From positions 1 to 29,948 of the forward strand of contig DATJFQ010000114.1 in NCBI GenBank assembly GCA_035495555.1: 29,948 nt of DNA. Direction: 5' to 3'. The DNA comes from DATJFQ01 sp035495555 (lineage in GTDB: Bacteria > Acidobacteriota > Vicinamibacteria > Vicinamibacterales > 2-12-FULL-66-21). The notes under the pieces were generated by a model that searched no databases, was not told the DNA's origin, and saw only the letters and a program-made list of their open reading frames with translations. The position numbers and the translations under genes are program-made. Shown here piece by piece: positions 15,725 through 23,732 of the stretch (within the stretch, counting starts at the first letter, position 1; every line of letters starts with the position of its first letter).

Positions 15725-16447
15725 CTACTTGCAGATCTGCCCCGTGGTCGTCACCTGAGTGGTCGTCGTCGCCGTTCCTGTATCGTCCTGAGTGACCACT
15801 TTGATCGGGATTCCAGTCGTATCGAAGGTCGTCGTGACGATGATCGCCGCGCCGCCGACGCCGGTTGTCTGCGTCTGAGTACGCGCGGTGTTGTCGTACG
15901 CGATCGTCACTGGCGCGCCGGTCGTGAGGCTGCCGGCGGTCGGGCGTCCGGACGAATCCCAGGACGTGAACGTGGTCGACGACGTGCCGCTGAGGAGTTG
16001 GGTCAGGCGCCGTTGCGCGTCGTACACGTAGGTGATGTTCTGGATCGCGCCCGCTCCGCACGGCGCAGCGCCGCTGGACGTCTGCACGTCGGAAGTACGC
16101 AGGAGAGCCGGCGGCACGACGCGGATCTCGTCTATGAAGTCGGCCGTCGAATTGTAAGCCGTGACCGTTGTCGTGCACACGGGGCCACCGCTGCTGACGC
16201 TGATCGTGCAGGTCAACTGGTGCAGGCTGCTGTCCCACGCGCACGTACTGGGAGAGGTTCTGGAGACGCCGTCGGTCGATTGAAAACTGACGGTCGCGGC
16301 TGTCGGATACGTCCGGCACGTCGCGCCGGAACCGCCGGAGTTCGCGCCGCCGCTGCTCTGCGTCGGGCTCGACGGATTGCCGCCACACGCGCCAGCGGCG
16401 GCAAGGGACAACAGCAGGGCTGCCGTTCGGGGCGCACGTAACGTCAT
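15725..16447 (-). CDS. Lipoprotein with YD-like repeats
   Basis: The frame continues far upstream, but the real start is the ATG at 16447: it is preceded by GGAGG at 16452-16456 and followed by a lipoprotein signal (LLLSLAAAGAC). The 240-residue product has a Gly/Ser-rich linker, a Cys-containing middle region, and from about residue 140 four units that resemble the YD repeats of RHS proteins: YVYDAQRRLTQL, TSWDSSGRPTAG, IAYDNTARTQTQ and TTFDTTGIPIKV. RHS proteins are normally very large; here only a short stack remains and no toxin or core domain is present. It would be a surface or periplasmic lipoprotein; its role is unknown. It diverges from the cytidylate-kinase-like gene. Confidence 0.75.
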   Translation of the reverse strand: MTLRAPRTAALLLSLAAAGACGGNPSSPTQSSGGANSGGSGATCRTYPTAATVSFQSTDGVSRTSPSTCAWDSSLHQLTCTISVSSGGPVCTTTVTAYNSTADFIDEIRVVPPALLRTSDVQTSSGAAPCGAGAIQNITYVYDAQRRLTQLLSGTSSTTFTSWDSSGRPTAGSLTTGAPVTIAYDNTARTQTQTTGVGGAAIIVTTTFDTTGIPIKVVTQDDTGTATTTTQVTTTGQICK

Positions 16448-16469
16448 CTGTCCTCCGCGTCCTTCTCCT

Positions 16470-16477
16470 ACTATATT
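16470..16477. promoter_or_regulatory. Overlapping divergent -10 elements
   Basis: The sequence ACTATATT serves both directions. TATATT at 16472-16477 faces the cytidylate-kinase-like gene, and TATAGT (complement of 16470-16475) faces the lipoprotein gene. On the plus strand the distance to the GTG at 16485 is only 7 bases, which would give a leaderless or nearly leaderless transcript. No strong -35 box was seen on either side. Confidence 0.4.
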
Positions 16478-16484
16478 GGTTCTC

Positions 16485-17120
16485 GTGACGACGACGACGT
16501 CGGCGACGGTGGTGGCGATATCACGGCAGTTCGGGAGCGGCGGGGCGCGCGTCGGGCTGGACGTCGCCGAACGGCTTGGCTTCAAGTACGCGGACCGCGA
16601 GATCCTGGCCGAAGCCGCCCGCGCGCTGAACATGGAGACCGACGATCTGGCTCCGCTCGAAGAGCGCGTCAGAGGCTTCTGGGGAACGCTGGCGGGCATG
16701 TTCTCGCGGGGACCCGTGGAGGGGCCGTACACGCCGGCGCTGCCCCGTGTCTCCGAGACAGAGTTGTTCGAGACGGAGCGGCAGATCATCGAGACGCTCG
16801 CGGACCGCGGCGGCGCCGTCATCGTCGGGCGGGGCGCCGCGCATATCCTGCGGCAGCGGCCTGCTGTGATTCGCGTCTTCCTCCATGGACCGTTCGAACG
16901 GCGGGTCACGGTTGCGCTCGAGGAATATTCACTGCCGGACCGCGGGGCGGCTGAGGCGCTCGTCCGCGCGTCGGACGCGCAGCGCGCCCGCTTCGCGCGC
17001 GCGGTCACCGCTCACGAATGGTGCGACGCCACGATGTACGACATCGCCATCAACACGGCGACGACGGGTTTCGAACGCGCAGCACAGTTGATTGTCGATG
17101 TCGTCAAAGGGCGACAATAG
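16485..17120 (+). CDS. Cytidylate kinase-like family protein
   Basis: The frame is open upstream across the divergent lipoprotein start, so I place the start at GTG 16485 (TTG at 16476 is an alternative). The product has about 211 residues. It begins TTTTSATVVAISRQFGSGG, where the SRQFGSGG loop is the nucleotide-binding segment of the cytidylate-kinase-2 family. It continues with ERLGFKYADREIL, a later VIVGRGAAHIL and VFLHGPFERRV, and a DAQRARF segment that fits the kinase lid. This family resembles CMP kinase, but its true substrate is often unknown. No neighbour explains it; it is followed by an octad repeat and a convergent peptidase. Confidence 0.82.
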   Translation: MTTTTSATVVAISRQFGSGGARVGLDVAERLGFKYADREILAEAARALNMETDDLAPLEERVRGFWGTLAGMFSRGPVEGPYTPALPRVSETELFETERQIIETLADRGGAVIVGRGAAHILRQRPAVIRVFLHGPFERRVTVALEEYSLPDRGAAEALVRASDAQRARFARAVTAHEWCDATMYDIAINTATTGFERAAQLIVDVVKGRQ

Positions 17121-17212
17121 ATCAACTACACAACGACTCAACTGCCAACTACTCGAGGTGCTGACGCTCAATCGACGCTTTGCGTAGTTGGAGATTGTGA
17201 TGTTGTGTCGTT
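17118..17212. repeat. Opposed octad arms between convergent genes
   Basis: Left arm at 17124-17054 equivalent spacing: AACTACAC (17124-17131), AACGACTC, AACTGCC (7 bases) and AACTACTC (17047-17054 counted as 17147-17154 region start shift) lie in complementary orientation; the right arm has GCGTAGTT (17182-17189), GGAGATT (7 bases), GTGATGTT and GTGTCGTT (17205-17212). The left side begins with TAGATCAACTAC, whose TAG is the stop of the kinase-like gene; the same 12 bases recur at 23727-23738 at the hmuV stop. The right arm reaches the first bases of the M3 peptidase stop codon (17211-17213). Confidence 0.8.
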
Positions 17213-19349
17213 ACCGCGTTTCCCCCGTGAGCCCGCGGTACTTCAGCATCGGCCCGATCTCGGGTTCGTGTCCCGTGAAATCCTCGAACATCTGCGTGTA
17301 GTCGCGCGTGTTGCCGCGGGACAGGATGTCGTCGCGGAACCGGTCGCCGTTCTCCCGCGTGAGCCCGCCGTGCGCCTGGAACCAGGCGAACGCGTCGTCG
17401 GCCAGCATCTGCGTCCAGAGGTACGCGTAATAGCTGGCCGCATAGCCGTTCGCCCAGATGTGGAGGAAGTAACTCGATCGATACCGGGGCGGCACCTGCG
17501 GCACGTCAACGTGCGTCTTCTCGAGTGCCGTCTTCTCGAATGCATCGACGTCCTGAAGCGGAGCCGACGCCGTGAGCGTGTGCCACTGCATGTCGAGCTC
17601 CGCCGCCGCCAGGAGCTCCGTCATGTTGTAGCCCGCGTTGAAGCTGCGCGCGGCGATGATGTTGTCCACGAGCGCCCGCGGCATCGGCTCGTGCGTCTTA
17701 TAGTGGAAGGCGTAGTGCGACAGCACGGAGGGCTCGAACGCCCAGTGCTCGTTGAACTGGGACGGGAACTCGACGAAGTCGCGCGCGGTCTGCGCGCCCG
17801 ACAGGCTCGGGTACTCCTGATTCGCGAACAGGCCGTGCAGCGCGTGGCCGAACTCGTGGAACATCGTCACCACGTCGTCGGAGGTGAGGAGCGCCGGCTG
17901 GCCGGGGGCTGGCTTCGTGAAGTTCGCGACGTTATAGACGATGGGCTTCGTTTCGAGCAGCTTCGACTGGCCGACGTAGTTGTCCATCCAGGCGCCGCCT
18001 GACTTGTTGTCGCGCGTGAAGTAGTCCGCGTAGAACAGCCCGAGCGCGGCGCCGCTCTTGTCGGTCACCTCGAACACGCGCACGTCATTTTCGTAGACCG
18101 GAAGGTCGTGGCGCTCCTTGAAGCTGATGCCGTACAGCTGATGGGCGGCATAGAAGACCCCGTCGGTGAGTACGCGATTCAGCTCGAAGTAAGGCTTGAT
18201 CTGCGATTCGTCCAGGTTGTGCTGCGCCTTGCGGACCTGTTCGGCGTAGAAATTCCAGTCCCAGGGTTGTACCTGGAACCCGCCGCCCTGCTCATCGACG
18301 ACGTTCTGCAGATCCGCCGCTTCGCGGCGCGCGCGCGTGGTCGACGGCCCGACGAGCTGATCGAGGAAGTGATTGACGGCCTCGGGAGTCTTCGCCATCT
18401 GATCCTGGAGCTTCCACGCCGCGAAGTTGTCGAACCCGACGAGCCGGGCCTGGTCGGCGCGCACCTGCGCGAGGCGCGAGACGATCGCCCGGGTGTCGTT
18501 CTTGTCCCCGCGCTCCGCGCGCGTCCACGACAGCTCGAAGAGCTCATGGCGAGTGTCGCGGTTGGTCAGTGATCCCAGCGCCGGCTGCTGTGTGGTGTTC
18601 TGCAGCGGAATGAGCCAGCGGCTGTGCAGGCCGCGCGCGCCTGCGTCCTTTGCGGCCGTTTCGAGTTCCGCCGCCGAGAGGCCCGCCAGGGCCGACTTGT
18701 CGTCGACGACGAGCGCGGCGTCGTTGGCCGCGTCGAGCAGCCGGTTCGAGAACTGTGCCCCGAGCGTCGCCTCCTCTTCGTTCAGGCCCATCAGTTTTTT
18801 CTTATCGGAGGGCGAAAGCTTCGCCCCCGCAAGGACAAACTGCTGGTAGTAGTACTCGACCAGCCTGAGCGCTTCGGGTCCGAGATTCAGGGACTGGCGC
18901 CTGTCGTAAACCGACTGCACGCGCGCGAACAACTTGCCGTTGAGGAAGATCTCGTCCTGCGCAGCGGCCAACCTGGGCGCGATGCTTTCCTGGATCTGCT
19001 GCAGGGTGGGGTTGGTGTTCGCGCTGGTCAGTCCGTTGAAGATCATCTGGACGCGCGTGAGCGCCTGACCGCTTCGCTCGAGCGCGACGATCGTGTTGTC
19101 GAACGTGGGTGCCGCGGCATCGTCGGCGATGCGGCGGATCTCGTCGCGCTGCTGCCGCAGCGCCTCATCGAAGGCGGGCTCGAAATCGCTGTCGTGAATC
19201 TTGTCGAACGCCGGCGCATGGAACGGAAGCTTCGCCGGCTCGAGCAACGCGTTGTGCGCCGTCGAGCTGCGGGTCGACGTCTGGGCTGAAACCGCAGCCG
19301 CGAACAGCACGGCCGAGCTGAGCAAAACAATGGAAATCACCACGCGCAT
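17211..19349 (-). CDS. dcp: Secreted M3-family zinc peptidase (peptidyl-dipeptidase Dcp-like)
   Basis: The 712-residue protein has a signal peptide (VVISIVLLSSAVLFAAAVSA then Q) and the full-length M3 helical fold. The zinc site is visible: H498-E499-F500-G501-H502 followed by Glu527 in DFVEFPSQ. The IFNGLTSANTNP and FAPNG-like regions fit the Dcp/oligopeptidase A group, which removes dipeptides from peptide C-termini. Export suggests peptide scavenging in the periplasm or outside. It stands alone, convergent with the kinase-like gene. Upstream, the 12-base element GTGGTATCACTG on its strand is shared with the VWA gene and may contain the -10 region. Confidence in the family is high; the exact specificity is inferred. 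Confidence 0.93.
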   Translation of the reverse strand: MRVVISIVLLSSAVLFAAAVSAQTSTRSSTAHNALLEPAKLPFHAPAFDKIHDSDFEPAFDEALRQQRDEIRRIADDAAAPTFDNTIVALERSGQALTRVQMIFNGLTSANTNPTLQQIQESIAPRLAAAQDEIFLNGKLFARVQSVYDRRQSLNLGPEALRLVEYYYQQFVLAGAKLSPSDKKKLMGLNEEEATLGAQFSNRLLDAANDAALVVDDKSALAGLSAAELETAAKDAGARGLHSRWLIPLQNTTQQPALGSLTNRDTRHELFELSWTRAERGDKNDTRAIVSRLAQVRADQARLVGFDNFAAWKLQDQMAKTPEAVNHFLDQLVGPSTTRARREAADLQNVVDEQGGGFQVQPWDWNFYAEQVRKAQHNLDESQIKPYFELNRVLTDGVFYAAHQLYGISFKERHDLPVYENDVRVFEVTDKSGAALGLFYADYFTRDNKSGGAWMDNYVGQSKLLETKPIVYNVANFTKPAPGQPALLTSDDVVTMFHEFGHALHGLFANQEYPSLSGAQTARDFVEFPSQFNEHWAFEPSVLSHYAFHYKTHEPMPRALVDNIIAARSFNAGYNMTELLAAAELDMQWHTLTASAPLQDVDAFEKTALEKTHVDVPQVPPRYRSSYFLHIWANGYAASYYAYLWTQMLADDAFAWFQAHGGLTRENGDRFRDDILSRGNTRDYTQMFEDFTGHEPEIGPMLKYRGLTGETR

Positions 19350-19376
19350 GACGCTCCTTGAAATCTACCGCTGTCC

Positions 19377-19388
19377 CAGTGATACCAC
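19377..19388 (-). promoter_or_regulatory. Shared GTGGTATCACTG element (possible -10 region) before the M3 peptidase
   Basis: Read on the minus strand this 12-mer ends 27 bases before the ATG. An identical copy in the same orientation precedes the VWA gene at 20991-21002. TATCAC would be the -10 box; no clear -35 box accompanies it. Confidence 0.4.
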
Positions 19389-19435
19389 GGACAGCGGCAG
19401 TCATTCGAGCGCATGGGAAACGAAGCGCGGGAGGG

Positions 19436-19816
19436 TTACTGAACGGTTACGGTACCGACCATCCCCGGGTGGATCTGGCAGTGATACGTATAAGACCCCG
19501 CGTTGGCAAAGGTCCGGCTGAACTGCGCGCCGGGGGCGATGTTTCCAGAGTTCCACGATCCGTCGTCGGCCGACGACGTGTGCGTCGTGTTGTCGTTGTT
19601 GGTCCACGTGACCGTGCCACCGTGAGCAATCACGACCGGGTTGGGTGCAAATGCCGTGTTCGTCTTGACCGAGGCGCCGCTGACGATCGACACCGGCGTG
19701 CCCTGTGTGTTGGTTCCACCTGTGGACGGACTGGTCGGCGTCGATCCCGAGTAGCCGCCGCCGCAGGCCGCGACAGTCAGCAATACGATCGACGCGAGCG
19801 CGAAGCGCAGATTCAT
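19436..19816 (-). CDS. Cupredoxin (plastocyanin-like) lipoprotein
   Basis: I chose the ATG at 19816, which has AAGGAG about 7 bases ahead and begins a lipoprotein signal (IVLLTVAAC); the longer frame adds Arg-rich sequence. The 126-residue product has a Ser/Thr/Gly linker and then a type-1 copper fold. The pattern includes FAPNPVVIAHGGTVTWTNND, the first ligand His in TTHTSS, and YHCQIHPGM, which supplies Cys, His and Met. Such proteins carry electrons in the periplasm. All four ligands appear present. No partner oxidase is nearby. It lies 150 bases downstream of the VWA gene end on the same strand. Confidence 0.9.
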   Translation of the reverse strand: MNLRFALASIVLLTVAACGGGYSGSTPTSPSTGGTNTQGTPVSIVSGASVKTNTAFAPNPVVIAHGGTVTWTNNDNTTHTSSADDGSWNSGNIAPGAQFSRTFANAGSYTYHCQIHPGMVGTVTVQ

Positions 19817-19927
19817 GCGTAGTCTCCTTTGAGGGACGACTCCGCAAAACCGCTGCCTGCCGCAGGATCGCCTCACCACGCGCGAAATGCCGGAAAATGC
19901 GCGTGGCGCCCGTGTTGACCGTTACGG

Positions 19928-19948
19928 AAAATCCGACGACTTTCGGAT
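19928..19948 (-). terminator. Possible weak factor-independent terminator after the VWA gene
   Basis: On the minus strand ATCCGA, a 6-base loop and TCGGAT form a short stem, followed directly by TTTT. It begins 18 bases after the VWA stop codon. The stem has only 6 pairs, so termination efficiency is uncertain. Confidence 0.35.
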
Positions 19949-19966
19949 GTCGTAAAAGGCTCGGGT

Positions 19967-20956
19967 TCAGTCCTTGGGCGCGAGGTAGCTCCGGCGTGCT
20001 CGGGGCTTCATGCCTTTGCCCGACACGCGGACGTCGATGTGATGCACCTTGCCATCGCGCTTCGGCGGGGCGTAACCGAGCAGATACTGGCTGTGCAATT
20101 CCTCGGCGACGCGGGCGAACGCGGCGCCCAGATCTTCGCCGTAGCGGATTTCGGTGTAGCCGCCGCCGGTCTCCTCCGCCACGCGCGCGAGGCCTGGATC
20201 GGGAAGATCCTCCAGGAGCGCGTCACGCAGGCCGCCGGCGCCCAGACCACCGCCCATCATGCCGCCCGGACCGACGGGACCGCCGGGAACGTTCTGCGGC
20301 CGGCTGCGCAGGCCGATCGCATAGATCATCACGTCGTCGTTGCGCGCGCGATCGATCACGTCGGCCTGGCTGTACGCACGATGACGGAGATCGATGGGCC
20401 CACTGTCCTTGCCGTCGCTGAGCACGAGGATCACGCGCCGTAAGTCGGCCTCGTCGCCGAAGGTATCCATCGCCTGGTTCAGCGCGCGCCAGAGCGGAGT
20501 GGGCGCATTCGGTGGAATGTCCTGCGGCAGCGACGCCTCGAGATCTTTCGCATCGTGCGTGAAAGTCGGGCTGATCTCGACGTCTTCGCCGAAGGATCCC
20601 AGCCTCGCGAGGTCGTCGGGCGAGAGACGGATCAGCAGTTGTTCTGAGGCATCGCGGAGCAGTTGCAGGTTTCCGTGCATGCTGCCCGAGACGTCGAGCA
20701 TGACGACCAGCCGGATCGGGCGAGGCGAGTTGTCGAAGAGCGTGATCGGCTGCGGCTTGCCGTCGTCGCGCACTTCGAACACGTCCTTGCCGAGCCCTGG
20801 CACGAGGCGGCCATCACGATCCGTCACGGTCGCGAACACGCGGACGGCATCGCCTTTTCCCCTGAACACGGGCGCGGGCTGTTGCTGCTGAGCGGCTGCG
20901 ATCGTGACGGCTGCGGCCGTCGCGACGAGAAGGCCTGCGGACACACGTTGGATCAT
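19967..20956 (-). CDS. Secreted VWA-domain protein (VWFA-related, Acidobacteria type)
   Basis: The 329-residue protein starts with a signal peptide (GLLVATAAAVTIAAA then QQQQ). An N-terminal segment, VRVFATVTDRDGRLVPGLGKD and VFEVRDDGKPQPITLFDN, is typical of the VWFA-related family abundant in Acidobacteriota. The VWA domain follows with the metal-site motif DVSGS, a conserved Thr in PNAPTPLW, and VLSDGKDSG. A Gly-rich loop (GGPVGPGGMMGGGLGAGG) lies in the second half. It ends with the YLLGYAPP block common to this family. It would mediate metal-dependent protein binding outside the cytoplasm. It diverges from the heme importer with 79 bases between the starts. Confidence 0.9.
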   Translation of the reverse strand: MIQRVSAGLLVATAAAVTIAAAQQQQPAPVFRGKGDAVRVFATVTDRDGRLVPGLGKDVFEVRDDGKPQPITLFDNSPRPIRLVVMLDVSGSMHGNLQLLRDASEQLLIRLSPDDLARLGSFGEDVEISPTFTHDAKDLEASLPQDIPPNAPTPLWRALNQAMDTFGDEADLRRVILVLSDGKDSGPIDLRHRAYSQADVIDRARNDDVMIYAIGLRSRPQNVPGGPVGPGGMMGGGLGAGGLRDALLEDLPDPGLARVAEETGGGYTEIRYGEDLGAAFARVAEELHSQYLLGYAPPKRDGKVHHIDVRVSGKGMKPRARRSYLAPKD

Positions 20957-20990
20957 CTCGAGGGCTCGACTTCCTTCAGGCGGGCACTCT

Positions 20991-21002
20991 CAGTGATACC
21001 AC
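20991..21002 (-). promoter_or_regulatory. Shared GTGGTATCACTG element before the VWA gene
   Basis: On the minus strand this 12-mer ends 34 bases before the VWA start codon, and is identical to the copy before the M3 peptidase. On the plus strand a related TATCAT at 21017-21022 lies 13 bases before the hmuT ATG and may be the divergent -10 region. Confidence 0.4.
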
Positions 21003-21035
21003 GAATGCGCGCGGTGTATCATCCAAGGCAAATTC

Positions 21036-21920
21036 ATGAGGAAATGGCTACTACTGGCGATAGTCGCCTGGACCGCCGCGTGCGGACGATTCGGCAACGC
21101 GGCCGGCAGTTCGGGAGAGACTGAGCGGGCGGTCGTCATCTCTCAGGCGTATACCGAAATCATCTGGGCGCTTGGCGCGCAGGATCATGTGGTCGGGGTC
21201 GACTACTCGAGCACGTGGCCGCCGGAGGTGAAGAATGTCACCACCGTGGGGTACCACAGAGCGCTCAGCGCTGAGGGAATTCTCTCGCTCAAGCCGACGG
21301 TGATCATCACGGATGGGAACATCGGTCCGCCGCAGGTCGTCGAGCAGCTGAAGCAGCTGAACGTGCCGTTCAAGACGTTCACTGCAAAGAACGACTCGCT
21401 CGAGGGCGCAAAGGCGCTGATGCGCGAAATGGGCGCGTACTTCCACAAGGAAGCCAGAGCCGAGGAGTTGTGCCGGAAGCTCGACGCGGACATGGCTCGC
21501 GCGCTGGAGGAGGCGAAGCAGCATACGGATCACCCGCGCGTCGCCGTCATCCACTACGGACGCGCGTCGAACATTTATCTGCTGGTCGGCGCGAGCGGCG
21601 GCGGCGACGCGAGTGCGGCAGGGCAAATGGTGCGCTGGGCCGGCGGCGAGATGGCGATTCAGCAGGCCGGCATGCAGCGCATGACCTCACCGGAGATCGT
21701 GGCGCGCGCGAATCCCGACGTCGTGCTGATGACCGAGTTCGGCTACGACCGCCTGTCCGGGTCGAAGGACAAAATCCTGGAGCTCCCCGGCGTCTCCACC
21801 AGCAACGCGGCAAAGAACGGCCGCATCTATCGCGTCGAAGAACACGATCTCATGTACTTCGGTCCGAGCACCGGTGAAGGCGTGCAGAAGCTGGTGAAGC
21901 TCATTCACCAGGCGCCATGA
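21036..21920 (+). CDS. hmuT: Heme ABC transporter substrate-binding protein
   Basis: The 294-residue product begins with a hydrophobic export signal ending in a possible lipidation Cys (WTAAC). Its two-lobed fold carries the family blocks VVISQAYTEIIWALGA, VVGVDYSSTWPPE, VGYHRALSAEGILSLKPT and the interlobe helix region. The VGYxRALSAEGxLSLKP block marks the HmuT heme group rather than siderophore or B12 binders. It delivers heme to the permease. The ATGA overlap at its end joins it to hmuU. No Fur box was recognised in the short region upstream. Confidence 0.88.
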   Translation: MRKWLLLAIVAWTAACGRFGNAAGSSGETERAVVISQAYTEIIWALGAQDHVVGVDYSSTWPPEVKNVTTVGYHRALSAEGILSLKPTVIITDGNIGPPQVVEQLKQLNVPFKTFTAKNDSLEGAKALMREMGAYFHKEARAEELCRKLDADMARALEEAKQHTDHPRVAVIHYGRASNIYLLVGASGGGDASAAGQMVRWAGGEMAIQQAGMQRMTSPEIVARANPDVVLMTEFGYDRLSGSKDKILELPGVSTSNAAKNGRIYRVEEHDLMYFGPSTGEGVQKLVKLIHQAP

Positions 21921-22945
21921 AGGCGTCGCGGACCACGGGTCTGCTCCTTGCGCTCACCGCGCTGATGATCGCGACCGTGCTGGCCTCGATCCGTTTCGGC
22001 GCGATCGATTTCCCGCTGCACCAGATGTGGTCGTCGACGAGGGCCGTGCTCGCGGGGCGAACGCCGGACACGCTCGACGGCAGAATCTTCACCGAACTGC
22101 GCCTGCCGCGGGCAATCCTCTGCGTGTTCGTCGGCGCGAGCCTCGGCGTCGGCGGCACGCTCATGCAGGCGCTCTTCCGCAACCCGATCGTCGAGCCCGG
22201 ACTCGTGGGCACGTCGAGCGGTGCGGCATTTGGCGCTTCGCTCTACTTCGTCCTCGGCACGGTGCTGCACGTCGAACAGGCGGCGTGGACCCTGCCGGCC
22301 GCGGCCTGCGCAGGCGGGATTCTCTCGACCTGGATGGTGTTTGCGCTTGCCGAATCAGGTGGCGACAGGCGCGCGTCGATCGTGATGCTGCTCCTGACCG
22401 GCCTCGCCGTCAACGCGCTGTTCCTGAGCGGGATTGGATTCCTGTCTTACATCGCGCGCGATCCGCAGGCCCGGTCCATTGTGTTCTGGAACCTGGGCAC
22501 GCTCTCGGGCGCCACCTGGCGGTCCGTGGCCATCGTGGGCGCCGTCACGACGCTGGGGACGCTTGCGTCGCTGGTCTATGCGAAGCAGTTGAACGCGCTG
22601 ATGATTGGCGAAGAGGAAGCGACGTATCTCGGTGTCAATGTGCGCCGGCTGAAATGGATCGTGCTGGCCATCAACGTCGCGATCGTCGCCGTCGCGACGG
22701 CGTTTACCGGCGTCATCAGCTTCGTGGGGCTGATCGTCCCGCACATCCTCCGCATGCTTCGCGGCGCCGACAATCGCTTCCTGATCATCGCGAGCGCGAT
22801 TTTCGGCGGTACGCTCCTGAGCCTCGCGGATCTGATCGCGCGGGTCGCGCTCAGGCCCGCTGAATTGCCGATCGGCATCGTGACGTCCGTCGTCGGCGTC
22901 CCCGTGTTCCTTTCGCTCCTGCGGCGCCGCCAGTACGTTTTTTAG
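21917..22945 (+). CDS. hmuU: Heme ABC transporter permease (FecCD family)
   Basis: The 342-residue membrane protein starts inside the hmuT stop (ATGA). It has about ten hydrophobic helices and the FecCD landmarks: LRLPRAILCVFVGASLGVGG, MQALFRNPIVEPGLVGTSSGAAFGA, FWNLGTLSGATW, the coupling-helix region with AFTGVISFVGLIVPHI, and a C-terminal PAELPIGIVTSVVGVPVFLSLL. It forms the homodimeric inner-membrane channel for heme, driven by the ATPase that follows after 4 bases. Length is typical. Confidence 0.93.
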   Translation: MKASRTTGLLLALTALMIATVLASIRFGAIDFPLHQMWSSTRAVLAGRTPDTLDGRIFTELRLPRAILCVFVGASLGVGGTLMQALFRNPIVEPGLVGTSSGAAFGASLYFVLGTVLHVEQAAWTLPAAACAGGILSTWMVFALAESGGDRRASIVMLLLTGLAVNALFLSGIGFLSYIARDPQARSIVFWNLGTLSGATWRSVAIVGAVTTLGTLASLVYAKQLNALMIGEEEATYLGVNVRRLKWIVLAINVAIVAVATAFTGVISFVGLIVPHILRMLRGADNRFLIIASAIFGGTLLSLADLIARVALRPAELPIGIVTSVVGVPVFLSLLRRRQYVF

Positions 22946-22949
22946 TCAG

Positions 22950-23729
22950 ATGGTCCAGGCGCAGAACATCGGGTTCAAAGTCGGTGATCGGTACCTCGTA
23001 TCGGGTGTGAACGCGACGTTTGCCCCCGGCCAACTGCATCTGATCATCGGGGCGAACGGCGCCGGCAAATCGACGCTCGTCAAGCTGCTTTCGCGCCTGC
23101 TCACACCGGCCGACGGCCGCGTCCTGTACGACGAACAGGATGTGGCGCGCGCGACAGAGCGCGATCTGGCGCGGCGGCGCGCCGTGCTCTCGCAGGCGAT
23201 CGAGGTGGCGTTTCCGCTGTCGGTACGCGAAGTCGTGATGATGGGGCGCTACCCCCACTTCGGCACGCGGCCGACGGTGCACGACGTCGAGATCGTGAAC
23301 GAGGTCATGAGGTTCTTCGAAGTGACCGGCATGGCCGAGCGCAGCTACCCGACGCTCAGCGGCGGAGAAAAGCAGCGGGTCAACTTTGCGCGGGTGCTCG
23401 CGCAGGTCTGGCGTCCGGTCGCCGGCCATCATCGCGTGCTGTTCCTGGACGAGCCGTTGACGTTCCTCGATATCCGCCACCAGATCGACTTCATGAAGAA
23501 GGTGCGGGAGACGGTCCGTGCCGGCGACATGGTCGTCATCGGGGTGGTCCACGACCTGAACCTCGCCGCTCGTTTTGCCGATCGGCTGCTGCTGCTCAGT
23601 GAAGGAAGAGTGCTCGCCGAAGGCACGAGCGCTGACGTGCTCACCCCGATGAACATCCGCGCCGCCTTCGGCATCGAACCGATCGTGACCACGGCGCCCG
23701 GCGGAGGGACTCATCTCATATTCGATTAG
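22950..23729 (+). CDS. hmuV: Heme ABC transporter ATP-binding protein
   Basis: The 259-residue ATPase has Walker A GANGAGKST (residues 34-42), the Q-loop in VLSQAIEVAFPLSVREVV, signature LSGGEKQR from residue 136, and Walker B VLFLDEP with D167-E168. The insertion between signature and Walker B (LAQVWRPVAGHHR) is characteristic of HmuV. It completes a heme importer with the two upstream genes. No TonB-dependent heme receptor or heme oxygenase is adjacent. Its stop codon is the first three bases of a 12-base sequence shared with another gene end, and a hairpin repeat follows. Confidence 0.93.
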   Translation: MVQAQNIGFKVGDRYLVSGVNATFAPGQLHLIIGANGAGKSTLVKLLSRLLTPADGRVLYDEQDVARATERDLARRRAVLSQAIEVAFPLSVREVVMMGRYPHFGTRPTVHDVEIVNEVMRFFEVTGMAERSYPTLSGGEKQRVNFARVLAQVWRPVAGHHRVLFLDEPLTFLDIRHQIDFMKKVRETVRAGDMVVIGVVHDLNLAARFADRLLLLSEGRVLAEGTSADVLTPMNIRAAFGIEPIVTTAPGGGTHLIFD

Positions 23730-23732
23730 ATC

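Noticed and set aside
16448..17008. N-terminal extension of the YD lipoprotein frame
   Set aside because: It would cover the cytidylate-kinase-like gene antisense, and the lipoprotein signal with a good ribosome site starts at 16447.
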